Assembly: GCA_023525715.1 (NCBI GenBank)
Contig: CM042012.1
Span: 42,922,941 to 42,986,940, forward strand
DNA from: Cichorium intybus
Taxonomy: Eukaryota > Streptophyta > Magnoliopsida > Asterales > Asteraceae
DNA length: 64,000 bases
Reading direction: 5' to 3'
The notes under the pieces: model-generated
The model's input: the letters and a program-made list of their open reading frames with translations, nothing else
What the model was told of the DNA's origin: nothing
Database searches by the model: none
Shown here: one piece after another, positions 23,771 to 35,628 of the stretch
How positions within the stretch are numbered: position 1 is the stretch's first letter
Layout: every line of letters begins with the position of its first letter
Program-made: the position numbers and the translations under genes

Positions 23771-25399
23771 ATGGAAAACAGATCTTTAATGGGCGATCTG
23801 CCGAACCCTGGACCTGGTTTTCCACAAGGAGAGGGTACTTCAAACCAAGCATTCTTAATAGAGTTCGGTGTCTCTAACATTCTAGACATCTATCATCCAT
23901 ACTTCGATTATCTTTTTAATGTTTTGTTTGATTTTAAATTATGATACAGTCTTCCAGATATACTACCAATAGAGCAACTCCACGGTGAGCCGGAAATTTT
24001 TCCCGAGTTAAACATTAACTCAGAAGATCCGGTGCATTCATCATTAGACTTTGCACTTGATCAGCTCCATACCTTCTACCAGGTTAAATTCTTTTAAATG
24101 ATTGCTTCTATGAGTATTTAATTTTGTTTTATCATCTGACAATTGTTATTTGTAGACCCATTTGTAGATGGTCAATCTGACTACAATCCATTCATCGACG
24201 TACCCTTAACGAGTAGTGGGATCATCCCCATGAATCAAGGATTCATGGCCGACATTCAAAATGTCAATCAATTACAGACGATTAATAACATCAATATTGA
24301 ATTGAATCCCGAGTTTGGGGTTGGTTTTCAATATCAAGATCATCTTCGGTTGATTCAAAGGAATCTAGAAGGATTTCAGAATCCTGAGATTTTAGTTGAA
24401 AACCAACAATTATTACCGATAGAGGCCACTAATTTTGATGAATCAATGTCCATCTTTGGGTCAAAAAAGTAGGATCATGTTCAAATGATCCAGAATGATA
24501 ACAATACAATTGGATTTGAACCTTCTAGTTCAGAAAACATAGCAGGTGGCAGTGGAAGAGGTTTCAGACATTTATTAAGTAGGGAAATAATAGCTGAACA
24601 CTTTAACGAACCAATTGAGAAAGCTGCGAAGGAACTCAACATTGGAACGACACAATTAAAAAAACGCTGTAGAGAACTAGGTATCAATCATTGGCCCCAA
24701 CGACAACTTACGAGTTTGCAAACCTTTATTGATCGTGCTGAGGTAAAGAACTACATTTTTTTAATTCCTTTATATCATAAGGTTGAAATTACTAAAGTTA
24801 TTTGTGCCACAGGAATTTGGTAATGAATTTATTGAGGCAACAGAATTATCGAGAGATTTAATACCCAACCTAAAAAAAGAAAAGAAGCGATAATTGAAGG
24901 GTCACAATCGGGTCTAACAGACGGCACAAAGAAGCTAATATAAGCTGCTCATAAGGTTGTATTTAGGAAAAGAAAAATTCAGGAAAAGGAGGAAACTTCA
25001 TCAAGAACTCATACATAGCATCAATCTCTACTATCTAATTCTGGTATGAGTAGTATTAACCCTGGTTTACTCGAGCCTACAAGTGAGGAGAATTTTAGAA
25101 GCTTTGTAGGTGACCTAGCCTGGTTTCCTCCTTCTTATAGCTACCCCCAACTGGTTCCGAATTAAAGCCCTTCCTCATCACTGCCCTACTTACACACGCC
25201 CCAAATGAGTCAATATTTAGCCCCTAATCATGGGGTTACAGGTTCCAACCCTATCGAGACCCCATACCTTGGAGCTCCTCCTCCAATAACTGAAAGCATA
25301 CCACTTCCAAATCCTCGAGAAGGTACAAGTCAACCTAATGATGACAAAGATTGGAGTGTAGAAGATCTTTTCTCGCTTCTTTCTGATTTTCTGGTTTAG
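23771..25399 (+). pseudogene. Captured RWP-RK (RKD-type) transcription-factor gene copy, broken
   Basis: A plus-strand gene inside a minus-strand retrotransposon. The DNA-binding RWP-RK domain lies at about 24575-24742 (EKAAKELNIGTTQLKKRCRE, then GINHWPQRQL where most members have RWPxRK). No PB1 domain is seen, so it is closer to RKD than to NIN-like proteins. Introns with GT-AG ends remain at 24083-24155 and 24743-24812; the first intron (acceptor near 23949) could not be modelled cleanly. Breaks are an in-frame TAG at 24470-24472 between two long same-frame segments, a stop in the last exon near 24890 and at least one frameshift. The tail still reads DWSVEDLFSLLSDFLV to a stop at 25397-25399. 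RWP-RK proteins are nuclear regulators, RKDs mainly of egg and embryo programmes. Function here is doubtful. Confidence 0.8.
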
Positions 25400-26929
25400 G
25401 TTAGTAGTTCTGTAAACTTTTCTTAATGTATTAATATAAAGTTGTAGTAATGAATTAATTATATTGACGTGTTACTATAATTTTAATAATTTCATCGATT
25501 CAATATAATATTCATGTTGTTCCCTTAATTTTGTATTCCTCTCCCACTTGGACTAAAGTCCAAGTCTGTTTATTCGATTTATAAATATTTTTTTACGAGC
25601 CCTTACTCTCGAACGAAAAACAAGCCCACTCTGCTCAACCAACAACTTGCATCGGGGGCAAACACTATCTCAATAAACATGTTTCGATAATGTAAAGATG
25701 TTTACATCAACCACCATATGTTACTCATCCGCTTGCGACCCTAGTCAACACCTCTATCGTCAGTTACCTCAATCACGAGTGAGTGATCCAAACTCTCAAC
25801 CCACACGACCTAATCAATCACTCAAGCAAGATCAATACAAGGGTAGGTAGCCCCACTATTACACAACACTAGGCATGTACAGAGTTGACTCAAAAATACC
25901 CGCCATCATCTCAGGCGCCGCTTGCACCTCTTTGACCGTGAGTTGGAAAACTCACCCTTGCATCCTCTAGTCCCTGTCTGACTTGTGCGCTCATTAGTTG
26001 CATGAAAAATAGCTACCACAATAGCATTTTGGCATTCTCCCTTTCAACAGTCTTTAAGCTCAGTAATCAACTTAAGCATGATCGGTCCAACCAAACTGGT
26101 ATGATCGCATCTTAATTGTTCCTACTGAACCTCATAATCAACATTCAAAAATTGAATGGATAAAAGTTTACCACATTACACTAGCATTTAAGTTAATTAT
26201 GCTAGACACTCACATACTCAGCTCCTTGGATCCTTCGTGACCAACTCCCGACTCGAACGTGGATCCTGTGCTTTCGATAGTAGGAGCTCTACTACTACCT
26301 TCCACACCTATCCATGTTCGTTCCAAGACCCGCCTCGAAATATCCAATTCGCTTCTCACCGATAATTTTAACACATATGCCCTTACAAGGCATATGTTAA
26401 CCCTTCTAGGAATACTTGGAATCCCACCCCCACCCTGCTATTCTAACTAAGACGAAACTTCCTCCAGTGATGATAGGTTGTTTCGCGAACGTAGTTGTAT
26501 ACAATATCGAACTAAACAGTCTTTCAAATAAGAGAATCTTCCCTAAGGCAACAACCAAACAAGGAACATGCAATAAGGTCAACTCACACATTCTATGACT
26601 ATTCAGTCCATATTGTATACAACTTAGTGGAAATCTCTAAGCAACCTATCGGCACTAGCATACAGTTCTATTAGCAAATAGCAGATAATAATACAACAAT
26701 GTGTGATCTCTACCAGGCATTTCAGCAAACATATACCATATGTTTTTTTAACATCCACAATATTAAATACTTAACCCTTTTCTCATACTGGCGTCGGCTG
26801 GCGGTACACACTGTGTCTTCAGTTCACCCTTCATAAAACATCCTTCTTTCATAAAAATGTTTTAAGAAAACTCTTAAGCCTCAACTTGAGTCCAGAACTC
26901 ACTAAGTGAGCCTGATTCTCTCAAGCTGT
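25400..26929. other. Retrotransposon interior, no gag or pol seen
   Basis: About 1.5 kb between the RWP-RK copy and the primer-binding site. It starts with what looks like the 3' UTR of the captured gene (to about 25540). The rest is C-rich on plus (G-rich on the coding minus strand), like a retroelement leader, with only chance ORFs. A block near 26521-26590 (GGAACATGCAATAAGGTC) recurs at 58655 and 58979. Confidence 0.45.
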
Positions 26930-26944
26930 GCTCTGATACCAACT

Positions 26945-28734
26945 TGTAACATCCCAAAATTTTTGAGTAAATTTAAAAAATTTTAAACGAAAACTTCAAT
27001 ATAAGAAAAGTCACTTAATTAATTTTCATAAAATTCCATAACTTATAAGTTTAATGAAAACATCCCAGGATTAACAAAAGTTAATGAAATCACAACATAG
27101 CGGAACTTCCATTCAAAAACAGTCCTCCAATGAAGCAGCACAGTGTATACACATCACGCCTTGCCATCCATGGTACCTGATGTACCTGAAACAGTAGTTT
27201 ACATAGGGAAAGGGTAAGCACGGAGCTTAGTGAGTTCCTCAAAATACCATACGATCCATCACACAACATAGAACACATCATAACCATTCATATGTCTGTG
27301 AGACTCGCGGGCTATCCCTGTTCCGCCTGAAGACTCACGAGCAGTTCTCGTTCCGTCTTATCGCTCGCAGGCTTTTCCCGTTCCGTCTAATGACTCGCAG
27401 GCTATTCCCGTTCCGCCTATTGGCTCGCAGGCTGTTCCCGTTCCGTCCACAAACAATCATTAACATAGAAATAATTCATACAATTATTATAACAGGTAAG
27501 ACCACCTTAGCCTAACCTATCTTCCTTCCTACGCATGCAATATCACCTATAGTATAGTGAGAAGACTCACCTGATTGTAGTTGATTATATCGTTTATCTT
27601 TCTCGCCTTTATATTTCCTTTCAACTTTAACTGTTAACATAATAAGAAATCTATCATTTCTTAATCCTTAACTATATTATAGTCGCATCATAAAACCCTT
27701 CAATAATTCCAACATGATACTCCATGATTTATCAAGTAAAGAACGGCCAGGTAGAAGATTAGATGGGGTGGCAGGATCCTTTCAGCATTTTAGCCTTTCG
27801 AAAAATCCAACAACCAGATCCCAAGTAATCGGCTTAGTCACCGTCCTCGTAAGTAAATCAATCGGTATTATTTTCGGAAATTACGATTTGTTATAATAAC
27901 GACGTTTTATGGTTTTTGTTTACTATTGTTAGAAATTAGTATAATATAACATATACTATACTTATTAAATATTCTACTTCTTAACAAAAACTATTTTACA
28001 ATACCTAATTAAGCTATAGAAAGGTTTGTAGTTACCTTATGACCAGTCGTCGAGATCTATAACTCCTTCATTAGGCTTTTAAGCTTCCTTCCGCTCACTT
28101 GCTTACACTCTAGTGCTTAGAAACCTCTATATATTGGATTGAGATTTAGTTGTGTGGTTTATGAGATGTTTTGAGGGGTATTTATACTTGAATTCTTGAA
28201 TAAAAAATGGCATGACACTTTTGACAAAAGATTTTAATAATATAACTTTGTTGAAATTAATACCTTCTAGAATCAGTCTGTTCAAGACTGGTTTAGCCGA
28301 CTTTAAACCCATGAAATTCACGTTTTTATTTGATATTCCAGAAATTTATCTCAATACCTTTCCAGGGATGTATTTTATGTATTTATACGATTTGTCTATG
28401 ATTTATTATGAATTTTTGAAAACAGACTATCTAATCTGTCAATTCCGAACTAATCAGTAAAGATTACATTTTTTTACCATAGATAATGTCATTTTCAAGC
28501 TTACTATTATTTTTGGTAATTGTACTAGACTCAATTTGTAAACTTTGTGCACTGGTTTGAGGTCCAAACGATGTTTCTAGAATTAATTATGATTTTTCTA
28601 AAACCGACACAAAATGCTGATTTTCATATGAAATTGTAACTAAAGTTTTTCTTAGCTTTATAACTACCAATGATCATATAATTCCTAACACTCTTATTTT
28701 AAGTATATGTTATAATCAGGATACGGGTCTTACA
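26945..28734 (-). repeat. 5' LTR (right) of the minus-strand Gypsy-type element
   Basis: 1,790 bp, nearly identical to 21097-22885, followed by the target duplication GAAGA. As the 5' LTR of a minus-strand element it should drive transcription leftwards, antisense to the RWP-RK copy. Confidence 0.9.
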
Positions 28735-29467
28735 GAAGAACACCGGCTTCTGAAGAATTTCTATGGCTAAGACTCCCAAACCTGCTGATTTAAGGTTTCG
28801 ATCGTCAATTTCTCTATTCAATTTCCTTACTTTTGCTCTTTCTTCTTTTGGCGAACTAAACTCACTGATTTGATGTTTGAATAAAAAATTTAGCACTCAA
28901 AAATACAAATGAAATTAAGAAATAAATAATCCAAAAACCTACGGTGAACCAATCTTAAAATAACCCACAAAACTCATAGGTCTTTAATTTGCAAAATAAA
29001 ACAAAAGGATGAAAATGAAGCTCATTGCAACACAGGACCGGAGATTGAAGCCTCTCGTGATTTCAAATATTAAGGTTCTGAAGTTGTACGCTTAGGAGAA
29101 GCATTTCCGAGACTTGGCCAGAAACGTAAGATACAAAGAGATGAAATAGCTATCGGCGGTTATGTTGAAGAGGGTTTTTTATGCTTATGTTATGGTCGTC
29201 TCCAGCGATTGTGGCGGTAGAGATGTTTTGGACATGTTCACGTTTTTTACAACGATGACGTGTACTAGGTGACGTCATCAAGTCCTTGCCACGACATCAC
29301 TCGTCGCTTACGTGGCTTTGTGGCCACCGGTTGTACCGGGTCGGGGACTGGATAAGACGGTTCTCCATTAGTTTATACCCCTTAAACGCAAAAAAAATAC
29401 CTTGAGGATCAAATCGACCAACCATCAAGAGTTGATGGGGCTACAGTGTAATTTTGCCTTTATTATA

Positions 29468-31450
29468 TCAGTAGGTTTTAGTGACACTATTTTTATGCCA
29501 CTATTTAATAGCTAGAATTAATATTATTTCACATTTAATTACTAAAATAAATATTATTTCACTACTATTAAATACCCACAAACCATATATTATTCCAAAG
29601 AAATATTATATTTAATGTAACAATAAACAAAGTAAAAGTACATTGCTATGTTCGAAATAAATTAAATCAAGCAGATTACATTATATTCAACTTTTCTAAA
29701 ATATAATTTTTATGTTCATGCTTTGCCCATGCTAGATCCCTACTCTTATAGCTCTATCATGCCCATCAATTACTTGCCCTTCATATGTCTTGAACTCAAA
29801 AAAGCATGTTTCATCATGGCCGTTTTTGACAAATATGGTGGCATCTTGCAGCTTACTGATTAACTTCATTGTTAATGTGGAAATAAAATTATCAGATAAA
29901 AAATGAGATTATTACATTTATACCAAATCCATCTATATTAGAAAAAAGTAAGTTATAGCTTAACATCCAAATTTAACTTTGATTCGGGTACATATAAAAA
30001 GTGAGAAATTTAAATTTAAACCCCAAATTCATTACTGAAACAGAAAATTAATTATTGCACCTTCTTATCCTAATATTGCAACTTTAGGTAAATAAAAACA
30101 TATATAAAACTAAAACCAATTCGATGAACATACCAAAATTCCTTGATAAAAAATTAGTACATTGCCCATACGTAAAATTGTAGAGATTCGATGAGCAATT
30201 GTGATGACTGTCAACCCTCTACATTCACTCGTTATAACATCCTTCAATTTTGAAGCAGTTTGAGTGTCTACATTTGTTGTGCATTCATTTAAACATAACA
30301 CTTACATCATTTTAACAAGTTAATTAGACACATGGAACATTGGCACACAATGAAAAAGACGCATGTACCCTTTAAGTTCTAACCATGGTAGACTTAAGCT
30401 AAGATCACACAACACAAGGGGCAAAGAAGACATGTATTTGAGTGTAACATTAAGGAATTCAATCTGCCCTTGAGATAGCCAAATTGCATCTAAAATTTTG
30501 TGCCCGTGATATTTTTCTTAAAGAATGTTCATGTACTATGATGAATGAAAACATATGTTCCTTTTATAATTGTTATGATTATTTAGCTAACAATAATAGT
30601 TGTTATGTTCAGACCTGAAGAACCCTCTAGACCAAGACCAATTCTATCTTGGTTTTTGTGAAACTGGTTAATAAGTAAAAAGGATTTTCACCGCCAAGAT
30701 TTTTTGGATTTTCTAGTATACTAATTAAAGAAATTAGGTGGGGAAATGGAAAGAAATTAACTTTTTTATTAAATAAAGAAGTTGAAGGTAAAAAGGGGAA
30801 AGATTACCTCGGCTTCACAGGTTAAGTAAATGCCTCATTCCATATAACCTACAAGGTAATCACCATAATGTTTTAAGGAAAAAGAAACATTAAACATCAT
30901 GGAAATTTTAAAGATTTCAATTGGTATACCAATTGATACCTTTCGATCCGTAAGCATATCCATAAGCCGAGGTATACCACGAGGGATGGTAAAATTGACT
31001 TCCTGTAACCCGAAGAAGACCTCAGTATATGAAATAAAAGATAAAATAGAACAATGAGAAAGTGGGTAGGGAACATAACTAATGAGGAAATTCGTTAAAA
31101 GGACAGTCAAAAGTTAAAGTGTATAATATCTAATATAGAAGTCGTATTCTCCCTATAAAGATACGTAATTACTAATCTTGTATCATAGAATAGCAAAACC
31201 AATAATTTATCGTGTGATGTGTAATAGGATCAAGATTAGAAGCCTTAACAGCAGGCTTAAAAGACGAGAATTGCTTTGCCCATCTCTTGATAGAAGATCA
31301 TTATTCATCAAAGTTGGCTGAACCTCATTTGCATGATCAATTGGTGTTAAGGCACTCACAAGAGTTTCTAGAGCCCTCCTAACCTTTGATAATACAAAAA
31401 TATATAGCATACCTACAGGCGTAAGTACAACATGCACTCTAGCATATAAG
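29468..31450 (-). pseudogene. Relic of an ABCC-type (MRP) ABC transporter gene
   Basis: Scattered minus-strand fragments of a second nucleotide-binding domain. The start of the domain is at 30470-30380 (GQIEFLNVTLKYMSSLP, then a degenerate DLSLSL). The Walker B to H-loop region is at 30301-30110 (ECTTNVDTQTAS D-loop, then VITIAHRIST). The Walker B aspartate has become Asn (LCLNE). Walker A, Q-loop and signature motif are missing. Further minus-strand ORFs at 31110-30835 (LQEVNFTIPRG) and 31437-31207 may be more remains, but I cannot place them. The CTTNVDTQTAS pattern recalls plant ABCC13. It cannot encode a transporter. Confidence 0.6.
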
Positions 31451-32205
31451 ATTCCTACATTTGTTTAAAATGAAAATTAATTCCAAGTTTAAGAGGCATA
31501 CTTGCAGGCGTAAGGATAGCCACAAGCATGCTTGGGTCCTTGCATGATCATTACAAATGCATTTTAGAAGTTTGAAAGAATAGTGCTAAAGCTTCTTGAC
31601 TAAGGCAATAAACAATAAGTTGTAATTTGTATACATATAAAGCATTCAACTTGGTTTTCAATTTAAACCGAATTATATTTAACGATTGGAAGTTGAGACT
31701 GGAAATGTTGAGTGAGTGTTAGAATTGAAGTAATGATCTACATACATTAATTAAACGAATTTAGTGAGCATCAATTAACCCTTAACTAGAAGTATAACAA
31801 TGTCAATGTTGTTAAGCAATAAACAAAATCAATGGCCGTGAGCACCAAATTCAACAAGAAATCGCAAATCTATGACAAAATAAGCAACCCCATTAATTAA
31901 CCCTTAACTAATACTGTTAAAATCAGAAATCGGTAGTAAAAGCAACCAAAATTGAAAAACAACAGTTTCAAGTGGTGGTGGTGGTTCACTTCTACGTCGA
32001 CGACAAGTGTTGGTGGTGGTGGCCTGATGAGGTTGTCGACGGATGATGGTTGGTGGTGGTGGTTCACTTCTGCATCGCCATCACAGGAGAGAATCAGGCA
32101 TATGGGAATGCCAAATGCGTGAAGTCGTGAGCTCGTCCTCATAAAGTGAAAGTGGTGATCTGGAAGTCTGGTGTATGCAATTGATTTTGAATCTAGAGAT
32201 TGACA
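31451..32205. other. Spacer with GGT-rich direct repeat
   Basis: No gene. Around 31972-32085 the sequence GGTGGTGGTTCACTTCT and neighbours is present twice about 80 bp apart, giving a His/Pro-rich chance ORF on the minus strand. Confidence 0.5.
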
Positions 32206-32345
32206 CCAATCACGGTGACAGCAGCGTCACGGTGACAGCGTCACGGTGACAGCAGCGTCACGGTGACAGCGTCACGGTGACAGCGTCACGGTGACAGCGT
32301 CACGGTGACAGCGTCACGGTGACAGCGTCACGGTGACAGTGTCAC
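32206..32345. repeat. Palindromic minisatellite, GTCACGGTGAC core
   Basis: Tandem array of about nine to ten units of 14 bp (CAGCGTCACGGTGA), some with an extra CAG. Each unit contains GTCACGGTGAC, an odd-length palindrome. The array lies exactly where the coding remains of Copia C stop. Confidence 0.9.
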
Positions 32346-34446
32346 CAATGTTGGTTATTGGGGAATCAAGGGAAGATACAAGGAGATGTATAGGGTAGTA
32401 AATTGTGTTGAGTGATGATATGAGGGTTGCATAGACATCAGAAAGTTTGGAGGTGAGTATAGGCGGGCTGGCGTTGAAAATGAGATATGGGGTTTGATTT
32501 TGAATGGATAAAAATGGCAGTATGTTTAAGAGATGAGTTGCCATGTGGAGTTCCTCTACCTAATAAGTGGCGCTAGGTGAGCTTGGAAGAGAATGTTTTG
32601 CACGATGTTATTAATAATGCAGAGCATTTGCTTGGATTCCCTGTTTTGTTGGGAAGTGCGAGGGCACAGGAAATGGAATTGTATATCGTTAGAGGAAAAT
32701 AATTCATGAAGCTGTTTGGTATCATATCCCCCCATTATCACATTGAAAAGCTTTGAGTGCTTAACTAAGTTAGGTTTTGACATAATTGGAAACTTTGACA
32801 AAATTGAAGAAAATATTGGAATTTGTTTGAGTGGATAGACCCAAAGGAAATGTGAGTAATGGTCTAAAAAGATAAACATAATAACACAAACCACCAACAC
32901 ATGCAATAGGAGACGTCCACAAGTCAAACTGTATAATATCAAATGGTTAGGAAACAATAGAATTGGAAAGACTAAATGGAACTTTAATATGTTTGTCAAG
33001 TTTGCATGTTAACATATTACAGTCAAGTTTGCAGGCTTAACAGATTACATTAGATTGAACTTTATTACATAAAAAGGAACTATTCGTAACTGAAGACTTC
33101 AATACTTGATCGTTGGGATGACCAAGTCATTGATGATGAACCTTTGACTTATAGACACAAAACTCAAAGAAGCATTAGAACGATTGGGTAGAGTGTGCCA
33201 TGATTGTCACAATAGATTAGAGGTTTTGGATCCTATAATCCTGAACAGTAAAACTAAATTTGTCAAACTCAATTGAACATTTATTTTGACGAGTAAATTC
33301 TCTAACACATTTGATTTATAATGGACTGTGTAATTAGGAGATTTTTCAAGTCGAGAGATCGGTAGGGATTTTGGAGAGGAAAGTGGGTGTGCCCGTGGTC
33401 ATAACGGTAATTCGCTACCTATTTCCAACTAAGACAGAACGCGAGTCATGATTATCAAGAATGGAATGAAATATACCTATGTTTACGTGAATGTGGTCGG
33501 TCATACCAATATCCATAAACCATTTGTATGTGCTTGAATAATCTAGATACATGGTGTTAAATAGTTGGAGCAAAGATATGAGTTGATCGGGCGCAAACCA
33601 GTTACACGGTGGCTGAACAAGGAATGTATCGGATGATCTAACAAAAGAAGAAGCCTCGACAATAGCATATACATGTGGGCCTGATTTTCTCGGCTATGGG
33701 GAGGGCCTAAAACTCCCAAAGATGGTCCAACAGTTGAGTGGTAGTGAGAATTGGGCCAAAAAGTGCGCTGCTGGGCAGCAGGCTGTTATTGATGTTGCTG
33801 TCCCGACAACACGATGTAAACCCAATGTAAGGCTGCTATGGTGGTCGCTACTGCTTTCCGTTGCTGTTTGGGGGGGACGCGGCAATCATTTCTTCATTGG
33901 CTGCGACATGAAAAGTCATCCAAGTTGGTATGAAGAATAGATATGGAGGAAGAGCAATATGTATGTGGTGGTATTAATGTTAGGCGAGAAAGCATAAGTC
34001 ATTATTCTTCAAGTAACACCATTGATCGGGTTTTCATGAAGGTAGGCAATTGGTGCCTAACAATACCGGCCACATAGTCAAAATGGGAGGAGAGTCTGTT
34101 TATAGTATATATAACAAGGAGTTTGTCTTGGACCTTGGATTCTGGATCAATATTCTTTAAAATATCGACAATAACTTTGATTTTTGAGCAATATCTTGTG
34201 ATAGAAATATTGCCTATGAAGATGTTGTAGATCTCGCTATCAGTTGCATAATTGTTGCATCTTTGTTGTCACAAAAGAGGTTTTCAAGGTTGATCCATAC
34301 TTGTCGGCTGTCGCACCATTTGAATGAGATATTGGGAGATAGTGGAGTAGATCCATAGCTTGACAACGGAATATACTTTCTTCCATTTTTATGATCTCTG
34401 GGTTTCGGGTTTGCCTCGTCATATGAATCATCGATGATGTCGTACT
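32346..34446 (-). pseudogene. Copia C polyprotein relic, gag to integrase
   Basis: Minus-strand Ty1/Copia remains read from right to left. A gag segment is at about 34440-34020 (DILKNIDPESKVQDKLLV). A protease-like WFMDIGMTDHIH near 33530 has the catalytic DSG/DTG turned into DIG. Integrase is at 32999-32556 (FLDHYSHFLWVYPLKQ, CPRTSQQN) and its C-terminal part at 32544-32350 (ATHLLNILPFLSIQNQTP). RT and RNase H are missing: the element stops at the minisatellite. Many stops and shifts. It continues beyond the Copia B insertion at 50413 with its gag start and primer-binding site. Confidence 0.8.
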
Positions 34447-34647
34447 TATCAACAGTTTATAGTTATTCTGTTAGAATAGTAGTTAGAGTTAGTTAATAAG
34501 TTAGTTTGTTAACCCAACTATAGATAGCTTAGTTCAACTAGAGTTAGCTTAAATTACGTCCTTTATATTCTCTTTCAATGTAATTGTACAGATTGAATCA
34601 GTAATGAATACAATTTCATTCCTTAGATCTTCTTCTCAACATTGAAA
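34447..34647 (+). repeat. 5' LTR of Copia B
   Basis: 201 bp. By the target duplication, the ends are TATCAAC and TTGAAA rather than TG...CA. About five substitutions from the right LTR. Confidence 0.8.
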
Positions 34648-34850
34648 TGGTATCAGAGCAGATTATTCTGTTTCATTCATTTCAACAATTCATACTCTGT
34701 TTTACCTAATTCATACTCTGTTCTACCCAATTACATTCATCTGTGTTGTCACAATGAATTCCATACATGTAATTGATGAAAGTTCTAGTCAAAACAATTC
34801 TGGATCTAATTCTAATGGATCAAAAGGAGTTGATTCTCCGAATATGTTCT

Positions 34851-35628
34851 TGTTGGATTAGGTGTCTAAGCCATGACTAATAATTAGTATTTACCTAATT
34901 AATAGAAGCACAGTCCATTTGGGTTGCCCTCATGGTTGGAGGTTTGGTAGAAAATTCGGTAGAGAGAAAGATTGATTTATTATGGGATTAATAAATCAAC
35001 AGGAATTAAATATATGGTTTATTAATATATTAAAGTGATAATATATTAATTAGAAACTATATTAATTAATTAGGAATTAATCCAGAATTAATTGGATTTA
35101 ATTTGGGGATTAAATTAATTAATTAAAGGTGCAGGGACTAAAACTGTAATTATTCAATAGTTGAGTAAGAGGCAGTGTGACAGTGACCAGTGGAAGTCGA
35201 AATCCATATATGGAAATATATAGATTTCGAAATTGATAAATAGATAAATAGGAGTTTGAATTATAAGATAAAAGGTTTATCTTATTTGAATTCAAAAAGG
35301 TTTATCTCTAAGGTTTATCAACTGGCCATTTGAAAGCTATAAATAAGGGTTCCCAGGCATCATATATTCACGCCACTTTCACATATTCTCTCTGGATTTT
35401 CGATTCCCTCTCCTCTAGCTTTGGGTGTGATCTCATTTGAGGCAGGATAATTTTGCTGCTCAGCTTCCAGAAAATTCTAAAAGGTTGGTTTTTCTAATTT
35501 TATTCTTTTAGTTAATTTTCTTATGGCCTTTAGGTTTTGTTATATGTTCAATTGGAAGAAAACATAGATCCTTATAGGTTGCATGTGAACTTAGGTTATT
35601 TAGTTCATGGTTTGCAGAAAACCTTTCA
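34851..35628 (+). repeat. 5' LTR of Copia A
   Basis: 778 bp; about four differences from the right LTR (about 99.5% identical). AT-rich with a possible TATA region (CTATAAATAAGGG near 35337) in the expected promoter position. Confidence 0.92.

Larger units (their letters stand above)
21097..28734 (-). mobile_element. Non-autonomous Ty3/Gypsy-type LTR retrotransposon with captured gene
   Basis: A 7.6-kb element bounded by two nearly identical LTRs and a 5-bp target duplication GAAGA (21092-21096 and 28735-28739). It is on the minus strand: the primer-binding site complementary to initiator tRNA-Met (GCTCTGATACCA on plus, 26930-26941) touches the right LTR. The polypurine tract (TCTCCCCCACTTA on plus, 22888-22900) touches the left LTR. 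The sequence just inside the tract, GGATTTCGTCCCGAAATCC, is typical of the end of Tekay/Del-like Gypsy elements. I see no gag, protease, RT, RNase H or integrase in the 4.06-kb interior, so it must be mobilised in trans. Confidence 0.85.
20467..29458. mobile_element. Mutator-like element (non-autonomous), interrupted by an LTR retrotransposon
   Basis: The left end reads GGCAAAATTACACTGTAGCC and the right end, reverse-complemented, reads the same. Similarity of the inverted ends continues for about 85 bp through TTGGTCGATTTGATC and TTTTGCGTT. The 9-bp direct repeat TTTATTATA on both sides is the length expected of Mutator-like elements. Without the inserted retrotransposon and its duplicated 5 bp, the element is about 1.35 kb. 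No MURA-type transposase is visible, so it is non-autonomous. The inner arms (20550-21096 and 28740-29370) are non-coding. Confidence 0.85.

Noticed and set aside
32206..32345. CRISPR-like or regulatory operator array
   Set aside because: Continuous 14-bp tandem units without spacers; a minisatellite.
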